Positions 32,468 through 41,269 are shown, counted from the stretch's first letter. The stretch: 64,000 bases of DNA from JAFGPS01 sp964628465 (GCA_964628465.1 CAZVOA010000012.1:23447-87446); one strand, 5' to 3'. Notes: generated by a model not told the origin, from the letters alone. Numbers and translations are program-made.

Positions 32468-34570
32468 TTAGTCTGCGTATGGGTTGTATTTGATTTCGCC
32501 TGTTTTCTGGTCGCGGGAATAGTGTTTGAAGAACTCCCATGCGATTTTGCCGTATTCGGGATATAAGGCGTGTTGGAGATTCTCAGTGTAGGAGACTGCG
32601 ACCATTGGTACGCCTTTGTCATCGTTTATAAACCAGCGATGAGTGTTGTATTCGCCGTTGCTTAATATGCGAATCATTCTATCTGCTTTGAAGCCAACTA
32701 TCGGGTACTTATCGAAATCGTACTCAATTGTTTTCATGCCGTTGTAGCCGAGGAACATGTTAATCTGGCTCTGGTATCCGGTTGCGATGCGGCCGTTGAC
32801 CTGGTCAAAAGCGCCGCCCAAATCAAATGAAGAAGTAGTGAACATTACAGGTAAGCGGGCCTTCTTCAATTTCTCCTGTTGTTCGGCTGTTCCGGTATAG
32901 GCTGCGGCCGCCATTGGTACTGCGGCGGCGAATACAGATGGTTCGCCGTTGATGGCTTGCAGCGTTGCCGCTCCACCCATCGAGTAACCCAAAACATATA
33001 CACGAGAAGGATCCAGTGCCGGGTATTTTTTGAGCATGTACTTCACTAACAGAGGCAGGTTTTGAGGCAACTGGCCTGTACTCGCGCTATCAGATGCGAC
33101 TATTGCGAAACGTTCTTTGCCTGCTAACGGCAGAATACCGATTTCTTCTGTGAACTGGCGAGGGTCGTCTCCGCCGCCGTGATTGGAGAGAATCAGAGGA
33201 ACAGTTTTTTCCGGTACTGTGTTGTTGAGAACTTCTTCGGGTACATATTCGAACCATGTCATGTTCTGAACAGTGTCCATTAATGTTTCTCCGATACGGT
33301 CGATTACAACAATGCCATCCATCGTTTTGCCGTTGATTACAGCGTTGCGTTCGCATAGTGACAGGGGAGCCTGGTCCATGCTGTAACCCTGGTATGGAGT
33401 CGAGGCACTAAGAACTCCCGGTCTGGCGACAGGGATGCGCATTGCTTTGATGAATAAGTTATGATAAGCATCGTTGATATATTTCGCAACGTCTGGATTT
33501 TTATCCTGAGCGACAACTACTCTTTTGAGCGGCAATGACTGGTCGAAGTATGCTTCAACGTCGCCTGTTTTTTCGTAGGCGTTTGTGCTGTTTGCTTTCT
33601 TATATGAATCAACAACTTTATCTGATGCATTAACCAAATAGACAGGGACGAGTGCTGCAACTTCCCGGCCGGTATCGATATTGCCATTAATTAGTAACAT
33701 ACCAGCGATTCTGCTGACGTAGTCAATTGTACCGGCAATGTAGTTGTTAAGGAAAGTCGCTCCGCCATCGATTCCGATTACGTAAGTGTAGCCGAATCCG
33801 CCGAAGTATTCAGCGTCACAATAGCTTGCACCACCGCCGCCGCCACCCATCATGCCGCCCATACCACCCCTGGCACCGCCGCGAGTTCCGCCCATAGCGG
33901 GCATTCCACCGGCTGCGCCACCCGGAGCACCACCCATAGGGGGCATACCGCCCGCTGCGCCACCAGGAGCACCGCCCATAGGAGGCATTCCACCGGCTGC
34001 TCCACCGCGGGCACCACCCATCGCTGGCATTCCGCCACCAAACATACCACCGCCGCCACCACCGGCCTGGCCAGTAGTTTCTCTTGCTTTCTGGGCAAAG
34101 ATAGCGGTTTGAATCGCGTAATAGTTTTTCTGGTCACTTGCGCCGAAAACTCTGCCGTTGGCTGGAGTGACAAGGATTATACTTCCGGTTACACCGTTAA
34201 CAATTTCGATTAAACCGAGGTCGTTTAGGTATTTCTTCGCTTCGTCTTTGCCGGCGAAGGTTTTTTCAACGAATACAAGTATGTCGGTATTTAACCTTGC
34301 GGCTGCGTGTCCACCGAACATATTTGGTGACCTGTAAATATACGTGGTTCCCTTTGGATAGTTATCAAGAACAGGGTGAGATTTGTATGTTCCCCTGTTG
34401 CCGGGGATTTGTGCTACGGCGTTCGGGCCGTTTACGCGGGCTTCTTCCAGAGTCTCGAAAGTTGCTTCGTTTCCCTGTCGCCCGGTGTAAACCTGTGCGT
34501 AAGTGACTGATGAAAGTGTCACTGCCGTAATCGTCAGAATGAGCATCATTAAAGAGTGTTTCTTTAACAT
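32468..34570 (-). CDS. secreted alpha/beta-hydrolase esterase with Gly/Met-rich repeat tract
   Basis: 700 residues with a signal peptide (about 1-25). An N-terminal domain (26-165) is followed by a low-complexity tract (about 168-248) made of four 14-residue repeats of the type GGMPPMGGAPGGAA and ending GGMGGMMGGGGGG. Residues about 250-700 form an alpha/beta hydrolase: HGGG-type oxyanion stretch (LSNHGGGDD, near 463), nucleophile elbow GYSMGG (S530), and candidate His H667 (NLQHALYPEY). The context (GH43, GH10, GH67) points to a feruloyl or acetyl xylan esterase; the family also includes PHB-depolymerase-like enzymes. Strong AAGGAG before the ATG. Last gene of the leftward operon. Confidence 0.82.
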   Translation of the reverse strand: MLKKHSLMMLILTITAVTLSSVTYAQVYTGRQGNEATFETLEEARVNGPNAVAQIPGNRGTYKSHPVLDNYPKGTTYIYRSPNMFGGHAAARLNTDILVFVEKTFAGKDEAKKYLNDLGLIEIVNGVTGSIILVTPANGRVFGASDQKNYYAIQTAIFAQKARETTGQAGGGGGGMFGGGMPAMGGARGGAAGGMPPMGGAPGGAAGGMPPMGGAPGGAAGGMPAMGGTRGGARGGMGGMMGGGGGGASYCDAEYFGGFGYTYVIGIDGGATFLNNYIAGTIDYVSRIAGMLLINGNIDTGREVAALVPVYLVNASDKVVDSYKKANSTNAYEKTGDVEAYFDQSLPLKRVVVAQDKNPDVAKYINDAYHNLFIKAMRIPVARPGVLSASTPYQGYSMDQAPLSLCERNAVINGKTMDGIVVIDRIGETLMDTVQNMTWFEYVPEEVLNNTVPEKTVPLILSNHGGGDDPRQFTEEIGILPLAGKERFAIVASDSASTGQLPQNLPLLVKYMLKKYPALDPSRVYVLGYSMGGAATLQAINGEPSVFAAAVPMAAAAYTGTAEQQEKLKKARLPVMFTTSSFDLGGAFDQVNGRIATGYQSQINMFLGYNGMKTIEYDFDKYPIVGFKADRMIRILSNGEYNTHRWFINDDKGVPMVAVSYTENLQHALYPEYGKIAWEFFKHYSRDQKTGEIKYNPYAD

Positions 34571-34605
34571 GATTTGGTTCTCCTTATTTCCTTTGAAATT
34601 AAAAT

Positions 34606-35583
34606 TTATTCGTCCGCGTTTCCATCGACGGTTTCAATTGTACCATCTTCACGAATATTCAAATCAATAACTTTCATGCTGCGTAACCATGTTTTTCCGC
34701 CTGATACTTTGCTATCGTGATGGAAGAGGTACCATTTTCCTTTAAATTCGACTATCGAATGATGAGTTGTCCATCCGACTACGGGGGTCATGATAACGCC
34801 TTTGTATGTGAACGGGCCGTAAGGATTGTCACCTTCCGCATAGCAAAGCAGGTGAGTGTTTCCGGTCGAATAAGAGAAGTAGTATTTTCCGTTGAATTTG
34901 TGCATCCACGGAGCTTCGAAGAATCTGCGGTTCTCGTCTTCTGTTTTCAGTGGCTTACCGTATGCGTCGAGAATTACTACATCACGATATTTTTCTCCGA
35001 ACTGGAGCATATCGTCGGATAATTTAGCGACTTTAGGGCAGATTGCGGGCTCGCCGGGTTTATTCAAGTCGTCATTATTTTCATATTTACCGGTTTTGTA
35101 ACGCTGCAGCTGGCCGCCCCATATACCGCCCCAATAAGCGTAGTGTGTGCCGTCGTCATCCTGGAAGGTTGATATATCGATACTGAAACTGCCTTTCATT
35201 GGTTCGGGCATTGGTTTATACGGGCCTTCAGGTTTATTGGCTACCGCGACGCCGATATGGAAAATACCGTCTTTGTCTTTCGCAGGGAAATACATGTAAT
35301 ATTTTCCGTTTTTACAGGCGACATCGTTCGACCACATTTGTTTGACAGCCCAGGGGACATCCTTTATATCGAGAGCTACGCCGTGATCGGTTACTTTGCC
35401 GTCCGGGTCTTCCATCGAATATACGTGATAATCTTTCATATCGAAGTGTGAGCCTAAATCATCCTGTGGAACTCCAGATTCGATATCGTGAGATGGGAAA
35501 ATATAGATTTTTCCATTATAAACATGAGCCCGCGGATCAGCGGTGTAAATACTTTTTATTAAATGACGTGGTTTTTTTGACAT
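34606..35583 (-). CDS. cytoplasmic glycoside hydrolase family 43
   Basis: 325 residues, five-bladed beta-propeller GH43 family. Candidate catalytic Asp/Glu are in TADPRAHVYNGKIYIFPSHD (base), MWSNDVACKNGKYYMYFPAK (pKa modulator) and RRFFEAPWMHKFNGKYYFSYS (acid, E in FFEAPW). There is no signal peptide and no Gly/Met-rich tract, in contrast to every neighbour in the operon. It therefore probably acts inside the cell on short arabino- or xylo-oligosaccharides. Xylosidase versus arabinofuranosidase cannot be decided by eye. It follows the upstream GH43 gene by 40 bases. Confidence 0.88.
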   Translation of the reverse strand: MSKKPRHLIKSIYTADPRAHVYNGKIYIFPSHDIESGVPQDDLGSHFDMKDYHVYSMEDPDGKVTDHGVALDIKDVPWAVKQMWSNDVACKNGKYYMYFPAKDKDGIFHIGVAVANKPEGPYKPMPEPMKGSFSIDISTFQDDDGTHYAYWGGIWGGQLQRYKTGKYENNDDLNKPGEPAICPKVAKLSDDMLQFGEKYRDVVILDAYGKPLKTEDENRRFFEAPWMHKFNGKYYFSYSTGNTHLLCYAEGDNPYGPFTYKGVIMTPVVGWTTHHSIVEFKGKWYLFHHDSKVSGGKTWLRSMKVIDLNIREDGTIETVDGNADE

Positions 35584-35623
35584 AATATTAAACCTTAAAT
35601 ATTTTTGTAAATGTTTATTAAAA

Positions 35624-37114
35624 TTACGGCTTCATAAAGTTCCATTTTGCCTTATCTGTTTTTGAATCGAATTTAACTAATGACGGCGTGCTAGCGCCAA
35701 CTGCCGTCAGAGCGTAATCCGGTAAAGCTTTCGACATAATACGATATGTGCCATCAATTAACTGGTCTATTTGCCAAAGCTGGTCCGGCTGATTATTAAA
35801 TGTTGGGACCACTGTAACTTCTTTATCTAAAGTTGCGGCTAAAGCACGTTCCGTGCCGGTGATAGTAATCTTGAAATATGGTGAGCCAAGATAACCGCCT
35901 GCGTCTTTGACTGGAGTGATTGTCCATTTCTGATGTGACTGAATCATATAGTCACCAAGACGAGCGTCGAGATTGCGGTCCGGCCAGCCTTGTGATATTA
36001 CGTTGACATCCTGAGCTGGAATTGGAGTTGCAGGAGCAGCAGGTGCCGCGCCACCACGTGTGCCGCCGCGTCCACCCATCATTCCTCCCATTCCCATACC
36101 CATTCCACCTCTTCTGCCGCCGCTATGCTGAACAGCATCCACGCCGAGTTCGAGAGCATAGCCGCTGCATTCGGACTGGATTTGGAATGTACCACCGAGG
36201 AATTCATCGCCGGCTACCGGCCATCCGTTTTTCCAAAGCAATGTGCGAATATCCAGTACACCGAAATGGCCCGGGTCGTCCATATCATCTTCATAGTGAC
36301 ATGAGAATTTCTGTACTTCGTTGCCCAAATCAATCAGGCCGAAGTGGCCGGGGCCGATTAAGCGATTATTTGCCGCTACGACAAGTTTGCCGCCGCCTTT
36401 GAGCATGTCCTCACCCATATTATCGAGGAATGGTCCTGTAGGGCTTTTTGATCGCCCAACCCTGATATTGTATGTGGATGTTAAACCATTGCAGCATGTG
36501 CCGTGGTCTCCGAAAAGATAGTACCAGCCGTCACGGTAAATCATTGTTGTTGCTTCGCAGTCGATAGCGATATTAACTTCCTTGTTGCCAGCCATGCGTT
36601 CGCCTGTTTTTGGGTCAAGTTCGACTACTCTTGTGAAACCGAAGAATGTTCCATAGGTACACCACAATCTGCCATCAGGCCCCATACATAAACCCGGGTC
36701 GATAGCGTCGCAATCTTCTATACCATCGCTTGACGCGACCACAACAGCTTGTGTAAATGCGAAGTCCGGTGATTGTTGATCGAGAGTCTTGTTCCACAAC
36801 GTAAGTATTGTACCGCTGTGACCACCGCCAAGGCCGCCGCCGGTTGCGCCAATCGCAATGAGGAAACGGTCTCCGATTTTCATGGCGTCAGGAGCCGCAC
36901 CGGTTTGGGGAAGTCTGTAGGTGTTGTTCCATGTCCAGCCGTCATCGGATACCAGACCGTTACCGCCTGTACCGAATGTGTAGTATTTACCATTGCATTC
37001 CATGATAGTTGAGGGATCGTGAACATATGGGCTGCCATTCAGGGCAATTGCCGGACGAGACATCAATATAGAGAGCATAATAAAAAATGCTGCTGAGAGA
37101 AAACGAGTTTTCAT
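35624..37114 (-). CDS. secreted GH43-like enzyme with Gly/Met-rich linker and ricin-type C-terminal domain
   Basis: 496 residues. Signal peptide 1-24, then a GH43 propeller (about 28-330) opening GSPYVHDPSTIMECNGKYYTF, with DCDAIDPGLCMGPDGRLW and FGLIDLG segments; the start resembles endo-arabinanases. A linker (about 335-375) reads GGRRGGMGMGMGGMMGGRGG. The C-terminal region (about 375-496) resembles a ricin-B beta-trefoil, with the QLWQIDQL and KAKWNF type W motifs, so it may bind polysaccharide. The strand after the tract reads VNVISQGWPDRNLDARLGD. A GGAGG sits before the ATG. The enzyme is likely secreted or cell-surface. Confidence 0.83.
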   Translation of the reverse strand: MKTRFLSAAFFIMLSILMSRPAIALNGSPYVHDPSTIMECNGKYYTFGTGGNGLVSDDGWTWNNTYRLPQTGAAPDAMKIGDRFLIAIGATGGGLGGGHSGTILTLWNKTLDQQSPDFAFTQAVVVASSDGIEDCDAIDPGLCMGPDGRLWCTYGTFFGFTRVVELDPKTGERMAGNKEVNIAIDCEATTMIYRDGWYYLFGDHGTCCNGLTSTYNIRVGRSKSPTGPFLDNMGEDMLKGGGKLVVAANNRLIGPGHFGLIDLGNEVQKFSCHYEDDMDDPGHFGVLDIRTLLWKNGWPVAGDEFLGGTFQIQSECSGYALELGVDAVQHSGGRRGGMGMGMGGMMGGRGGTRGGAAPAAPATPIPAQDVNVISQGWPDRNLDARLGDYMIQSHQKWTITPVKDAGGYLGSPYFKITITGTERALAATLDKEVTVVPTFNNQPDQLWQIDQLIDGTYRIMSKALPDYALTAVGASTPSLVKFDSKTDKAKWNFMKP

Positions 37115-37169
37115 AAAAAAACCTCCAGGAAATATTCAAAAAATAATATTAATTTGTTTTTCAGCGTTT

Positions 37170-37967
37170 TTAATTTTCAAGGTTAACTGCGATGTCCTTG
37201 ACTGGTTTACCATCTTCGTCAATGAATCGTACGCAGAAATCGCTCATGCCGGGGCCATTAATAACTATGCCGCGAATGACGTTTTTGCCTTGTTTGAGTG
37301 TAAGACGTTTGGAAACGCAATCATCCATAACCATACGACGGTCACCGTAGAGGCCAACGACTTCTTCGCCGTTGAGCCACCACATTGATGCGGAGTTTGA
37401 ACCGACTGCCATGCGAATATCTTTTATTTCACGCTGGCTTTCAACTACAGTATATGCAAAGAAAGTAATACCATAAAATGTCTTGTTCAAGCCGTAAGCG
37501 AAGCGGAATAGCTTGACGTTCCATAAATTAGAGTCTAGTGCATGCCATGTGAGTTCTTCACCGTTTACAGTAACCTTGTCACCATTTTTCGGAGTCACCT
37601 TAAACTGATTCGGGAAGTACTCTGTATTGATGAATGTATTGCGAATATATGCTTCTGTGAAACCTGTGTTTCCCCGAAGTCCATTGGCGATTGGTTCGAG
37701 GAGTACCCATCTCTGGATGAAGCCTTCTGCGTCGGTTGCTTTTGTACCAGGTGTTGCTTTTGTGAAGTATGGCGCAATAGTGCGGGGAGTATTATCAACC
37801 GGAGTTGAACTGCGACCACCACGACCACCCATTCCCATTCCTCCTCGAGTTCCGCCGCCGCGTTCAGCGGCATAAGCAGTATTTCCGAACATGCCGGAAA
37901 AGACTTGAAGCGTCAATACAGTAATGACAACTAATGTCAGTATTGAGATTTTGCGATGTGTTTTCAT
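37170..37967 (-). CDS. secreted protein of unknown function with N-terminal RGG/GMG tract
   Basis: 265 residues from ATG 37967, chosen because GAAAGGCAT precedes it; the frame extends 12 codons further upstream without a good site. A signal peptide (1-33, ending TAYA) leads directly into ERGGGTRGGMGMGGRGGRSS. The rest is beta-rich with SNSASMWWLNGEEVVGLYGD and KQGKNVIRGIVINGPGMSDF, resembling the accessory carbohydrate-binding-like modules found in sugar-esterase proteins (lectin-like jelly roll). No catalytic motif found. First gene of the leftward xylan operon. Confidence 0.7.
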   Translation of the reverse strand: MKTHRKISILTLVVITVLTLQVFSGMFGNTAYAAERGGGTRGGMGMGGRGGRSSTPVDNTPRTIAPYFTKATPGTKATDAEGFIQRWVLLEPIANGLRGNTGFTEAYIRNTFINTEYFPNQFKVTPKNGDKVTVNGEELTWHALDSNLWNVKLFRFAYGLNKTFYGITFFAYTVVESQREIKDIRMAVGSNSASMWWLNGEEVVGLYGDRRMVMDDCVSKRLTLKQGKNVIRGIVINGPGMSDFCVRFIDEDGKPVKDIAVNLEN

Positions 37968-38016
37968 AATATGCCTTTCAAAAAATTTTCGATTTTTACA
38001 CATAAAACCAAAACGA

Positions 38017-38038
38017 GTTTCTCCTTGTTACGAGAAAC
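38017..38038. promoter_or_regulatory. inverted-repeat operator candidate (GTTTCTC-N8-GAGAAAC)
   Basis: A perfect 7-base inverted repeat directly downstream of the leftward -10 box, in the classic repressor position near the transcription start. Confidence 0.55.
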
Positions 38039-38067
38039 AATTTACATGATTCGTACCTCATTGTCAA
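38039..38067 (-). promoter_or_regulatory. sigma70-type promoter, leftward xylan operon
   Basis: On the minus strand TTGACA (38067-38062) and TAAATT (38044-38039) with a 17-base spacer. The -35 box is perfect, the -10 matches in four of six positions. Confidence 0.6.
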
Positions 38068-38255
38068 GTTTGCATGATATAATCGCTATAGTCTGAAATT
38101 TAATAAAACATTCGCAACCTGATATATGACAAACTTTTATGAATATTATTGATTTTTGAATTTTACAAAAACTATAAGCAGAATTTGAGGTAAAATGAAG
38201 ATATCTCAAAAAATAACATAATTTTTGCAATTTTGGCCGCTGATATTTAAATCCA

Positions 38256-38284
38256 TTGCGGAATTTGCAGGCAAAAGTTATAAT
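38256..38284 (+). promoter_or_regulatory. sigma70-type promoter, GH10 genes
   Basis: TTGCGG (38256-38261), a 17-base spacer, TATAAT (38279-38284), reading rightward, 89 bases before the first GH10 start codon. Confidence 0.6.
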
Positions 38285-38372
38285 ACTCAGGAATTTTTTA
38301 CTTAGTATCGATATTGCTTTGATGGAAAGAAATAATAACAATTCAATCATATTACGAAAGGAAGGTAAACAC

Positions 38373-39692
38373 ATGAAAACACAAATCTCAAGTATCAGCA
38401 TATTTGCGGCAGTGTTAATACTATTTAGCGCAACGATAGGATGCGCAAATACACCCGCTGCCACTCAGACACCAACAACTTTGAAGGACGCATACAAAGA
38501 CTATTTCAAAATCGGCGTAGCTATAAATCGTCTTGTCACAACCGGCAGAACTGATGTTCAGGCGGACAACGCAAATCGTACGCCGGAACAGCTCAAAAAG
38601 GATATTGCCGTTGTTAAGGAGCAGTTTAACGCAATCGTTAATGAAAATGACCTGAAACCGATCCTAATCCATCCTAATCCAGGTAAGGAAGGTTATGTGT
38701 TTGAATATGGTGATGCATATGTCAAGTTCGGTGAAGATAATAATATGTATATAACCGGACATACACTTCTTTGGCACAGTCAGGTTCCAAATTGGTTTTT
38801 CCAGGGTACAGCAACAGAAGGGACATCAAGTGTTTCTGCTCTCGGTATGCAGGTATTCGCACAGGCCGCACCTGAAGCTGGTACAAGAGGAACTCGTGGT
38901 ACACGCAGTGGTCGCGGCGGCGGTGCAATGGGTGGTATGATGGGCGGTCGTGGTAACACGGGACCACGCGCAACACGCGAGGAATTGATTGAGCGTATGC
39001 GTGATCATATTCTTACCGTTGTCGGACGCTATAAAGGTAAAGTCAAGGTCTGGGACGTTGTAAACGAAGCTATCGGTGACGGCAATGCGACTTACAGAAG
39101 CACACAATGGATACAAATCATTGGTGAAGACTTTATTCCTATGGCATTCAAATTTGCGCATGAAGCAGATCCAAACGCGATTCTTCGTTACAATGATTAT
39201 GGCCTGGAAGATAGAGCCAGACGTAATAAACTGAAAATAATAGTCAAGGCTATACGTGATGCCGGTGCGCCTATCCATGCGATTGGTACACAAACACATA
39301 TCAATGCCAATACGACTTTTGCACAGATGGACGAGGCATTGACTGATCTTGAAACACTTGGTCTGCCAATTCATGTAACCGAACTCGATATGAATGTCTC
39401 TATGGGTGGTCAACGAAGTACCAGTGCGAATATCGCCGACAATGCATCAGTCACGAGTGGTCCTGTTATCAGCGAAGCCGATAAACGTCAGGCAGAAGCT
39501 TATGCAAACCTCTTTAAATCGCTTATCAAGCATAAGGATTCAGTGGATCTGGTCGTATTCTGGGGTGTAAATGATGGAGTTTCATGGCGTCGAAATGGAA
39601 GCCCGTTACTGTTCGATAGCGAAGATAATAAAAAACCGTCTTTCGACGCGGTTATGAATGTCGCCATCGAAGCAAAAAAGAGCGGAAATTAA
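38373..39692 (+). CDS. GH10 endo-xylanase, lipoprotein, with Gly/Arg/Met-rich insertion
   Basis: 439 residues from ATG 38373 (strong GAAAGGAAGG upstream; the frame is open further upstream but without support). N-terminal signal ends in a lipobox (FSATIGC, Cys 24), so it is probably a lipoprotein. GH10 barrel: ITGHTLLWHSQVPNWFF, acid/base E232 in WDVVNEA, nucleophile E337 in HVTELDMNV, and a C-terminal VVFWGVNDGVSWR. Between the WHSQ strand and the next helix is an inserted low-complexity stretch (about 145-197) with GTRGTRGTRSGRGGGAMGG. Length of the catalytic part is otherwise normal. A paralogue follows at 39820. Confidence 0.93.
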   Translation: MKTQISSISIFAAVLILFSATIGCANTPAATQTPTTLKDAYKDYFKIGVAINRLVTTGRTDVQADNANRTPEQLKKDIAVVKEQFNAIVNENDLKPILIHPNPGKEGYVFEYGDAYVKFGEDNNMYITGHTLLWHSQVPNWFFQGTATEGTSSVSALGMQVFAQAAPEAGTRGTRGTRSGRGGGAMGGMMGGRGNTGPRATREELIERMRDHILTVVGRYKGKVKVWDVVNEAIGDGNATYRSTQWIQIIGEDFIPMAFKFAHEADPNAILRYNDYGLEDRARRNKLKIIVKAIRDAGAPIHAIGTQTHINANTTFAQMDEALTDLETLGLPIHVTELDMNVSMGGQRSTSANIADNASVTSGPVISEADKRQAEAYANLFKSLIKHKDSVDLVVFWGVNDGVSWRRNGSPLLFDSEDNKKPSFDAVMNVAIEAKKSGN

Positions 39693-39763
39693 TTTCTGAA
39701 AGTCAATTAAGAGATATGTTTCTTTAATATAAAGCGTCATATTTCTCAAGAAAGCTTATATAA

Positions 39764-39795
39764 ATATCCACCAGTGTTATCTGGTGGATATTTAT
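39764..39795 (+). terminator. 13-bp hairpin between the two GH10 genes
   Basis: AAATATCCACCAG (39764-39776), TGTTAT loop, CTGGTGGATATTT (39783-39795): a perfect 13-bp stem, followed by ATATATT and not a clean T-run. It shares the ATATCCACC stem of the terminator at 41232. It could terminate weakly or protect and process the mRNA between the paralogues. Confidence 0.6.
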
Positions 39796-39819
39796 ATATT
39801 ACGAAAGGAAGGTAAACAC

Positions 39820-41157
39820 ATGAAAACACAAGTCTCAAACTTCAACTTACGTATCATTTTGTTTGCGGCAGTGCTGCTTTTATTCGGTGCAGCAGTTGGG
39901 TACTCTGCCGCATCTGACACACCAACTACTTTGAAGGATGCTTATAAAGACTATTTCAAAATCGGAGTAGCAGTTAATCGACAGCAAATAATTAGCGCCA
40001 CAGGCGGCAATGCTGCGGGCCAACGAGGAGGCAGGTCTTCTGAGAAAGATATTGCTTTAGTCAAAAAACATTTTAACAGCATCGTTAGTGAGAACGATAT
40101 GAAGCCGGCTAACATTCATCCGAATCGAGGTCCGGAAGGCTATGTGTTCGACTATGCTGATGCATTTGTAAAGTTCGGCGAAGAAAATGATATGTATATC
40201 ACCGGACATACACTTGTCTGGCATAGCCAGGTTCCTGGCTGGTTCTTCCAGGGAACGGCAACTGAAACACAAGGAACATCAAGTGTTATTAGCTTTGGCC
40301 CCCAGTATTTCGGACAAGCTGCTCCAGCGGCACCGGAAGCTGCTGCTCCCGGAACTCGTGGTGCTCGCGGCGGCATGTTTGGTGGCGCAATGGGTGGTGG
40401 TATGGGTCGTGGTAATACAGGGCCGCGTGCTACACGTGAAGAATTAATCGCGACAATGCGCGAACATATCCATACCGTAGTTGGCCGCTATAAAGGCAAA
40501 GTCAAGGTATGGGACGTTGTGAACGAAGCACTCGGTGATAGCGATGCCCCAAATATGCTCAGAAGCTCGCAATGGACGCAAATCATTGGTGATGATTTTA
40601 TTGAATTGGCCTTCACATTCGCTCACGAAGCAGACCCGAATGCGATTCTGCGTTATAACGACTACAGTCTGGAAAACAAAGGCAGACGTGACAAACTGAA
40701 AAAATTAGTCAAGCAGCTTCAGGATAAAGGGATTGCAATTGGTGCAATTGGAACTCAAACGCATATAAGTGCTGATACGACTTTTGAAAAGATGGATGAG
40801 GTATTTAGTGATCTTGCAACAATCGGTTTGCCTATTCATGTTACCGAACTCGATATGAATGTCTCTGCACGCGGCCAGGGAGTTACAGGAGCCAATGTCG
40901 CCGACAATGCATCGGTAACCGGTGGTCCTGTTATCAGTGATGCAGACCGAATTCAGTCCGAAGCTTATGCAGGTCTTTTCAAAGCTCTAATTAAACATAA
41001 AGATGCCATTGATTTAGTTGTATTCTGGGGTGTAAATGACGCGGTTTCATGGAGAGCATCAGGAAAACCTCTGCTTTTCGACGGCGAGGATAATCCAAAA
41101 CCGGCTTTTGACGCGGTTATGAAGGTCGCCATTGATGCGAAAAAGAACGGAAATTAG
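39820..41157 (+). CDS. GH10 endo-xylanase, paralogue 2, with Gly/Arg/Met-rich insertion
   Basis: 445 residues from ATG 39820, with the same GAAAGGAAGGTAAACAC leader as paralogue 1. The signal peptide ends AAVGYSAASD: Tyr stands where paralogue 1 has the lipobox Cys, so this copy is probably released rather than lipid-anchored. GH10 core: ITGHTLVWHSQVPGWFF, acid/base E236 in WDVVNEAL, nucleophile E343 in HVTELDMNV, VFWGVNDAVSWR. The insertion (about 145-203) ends APGTRGARGGMFGGAMGGGM. A second Gly/Arg patch (GGNAAGQRGGRSS) occurs at 62-74. Clearly a recent tandem duplicate. Confidence 0.93.
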   Translation: MKTQVSNFNLRIILFAAVLLLFGAAVGYSAASDTPTTLKDAYKDYFKIGVAVNRQQIISATGGNAAGQRGGRSSEKDIALVKKHFNSIVSENDMKPANIHPNRGPEGYVFDYADAFVKFGEENDMYITGHTLVWHSQVPGWFFQGTATETQGTSSVISFGPQYFGQAAPAAPEAAAPGTRGARGGMFGGAMGGGMGRGNTGPRATREELIATMREHIHTVVGRYKGKVKVWDVVNEALGDSDAPNMLRSSQWTQIIGDDFIELAFTFAHEADPNAILRYNDYSLENKGRRDKLKKLVKQLQDKGIAIGAIGTQTHISADTTFEKMDEVFSDLATIGLPIHVTELDMNVSARGQGVTGANVADNASVTGGPVISDADRIQSEAYAGLFKALIKHKDAIDLVVFWGVNDAVSWRASGKPLLFDGEDNPKPAFDAVMKVAIDAKKNGN

Positions 41158-41231
41158 ATTCTCATAATGATAAAGCGATATGCTTTTTTGGTTTTTCGAG
41201 CGGTATATTGCTGATTAAATACATCTAAAAG

Positions 41232-41269
41232 AATATCCACCTGCTTAAACGGGTGGATATTTTTTTTTA
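41232..41269 (+). terminator. intrinsic terminator of the GH10 genes
   Basis: AATATCCACC (41232-41241), 10-base loop, GGTGGATATT (41252-41261), then an uninterrupted T-run to 41268. Confidence 0.9.

Larger units (their letters stand above)
37968..38372. other. divergent control region of the xylan locus
   Basis: A 405-base AT-rich gap between the leftward operon and the rightward GH10 genes. It holds a promoter for each direction and a 7-8-7 inverted repeat, listed separately. No ORF of quality was seen; the leftward reading frame here is a shadow. Confidence 0.6.

Noticed and set aside
33827..34069. Tandem 42-base repeats as a CRISPR array or minisatellite element
   Set aside because: They are coding, in frame (14-residue GGMPPMGGAPGGAA units), without spacers. 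They belong to the esterase's low-complexity tract.
33852..34112. Pro/Ala-rich ORF on the plus strand through the tract
   Set aside because: It is the complementary-strand shadow of a Gly-rich coding repeat and has no ribosome-binding site.
38042..38464. Leftward ORF through the divergent promoter region
   Set aside because: It crosses both promoters and the GH10 start, has no signal or conserved motif, and is AT-rich random sequence.
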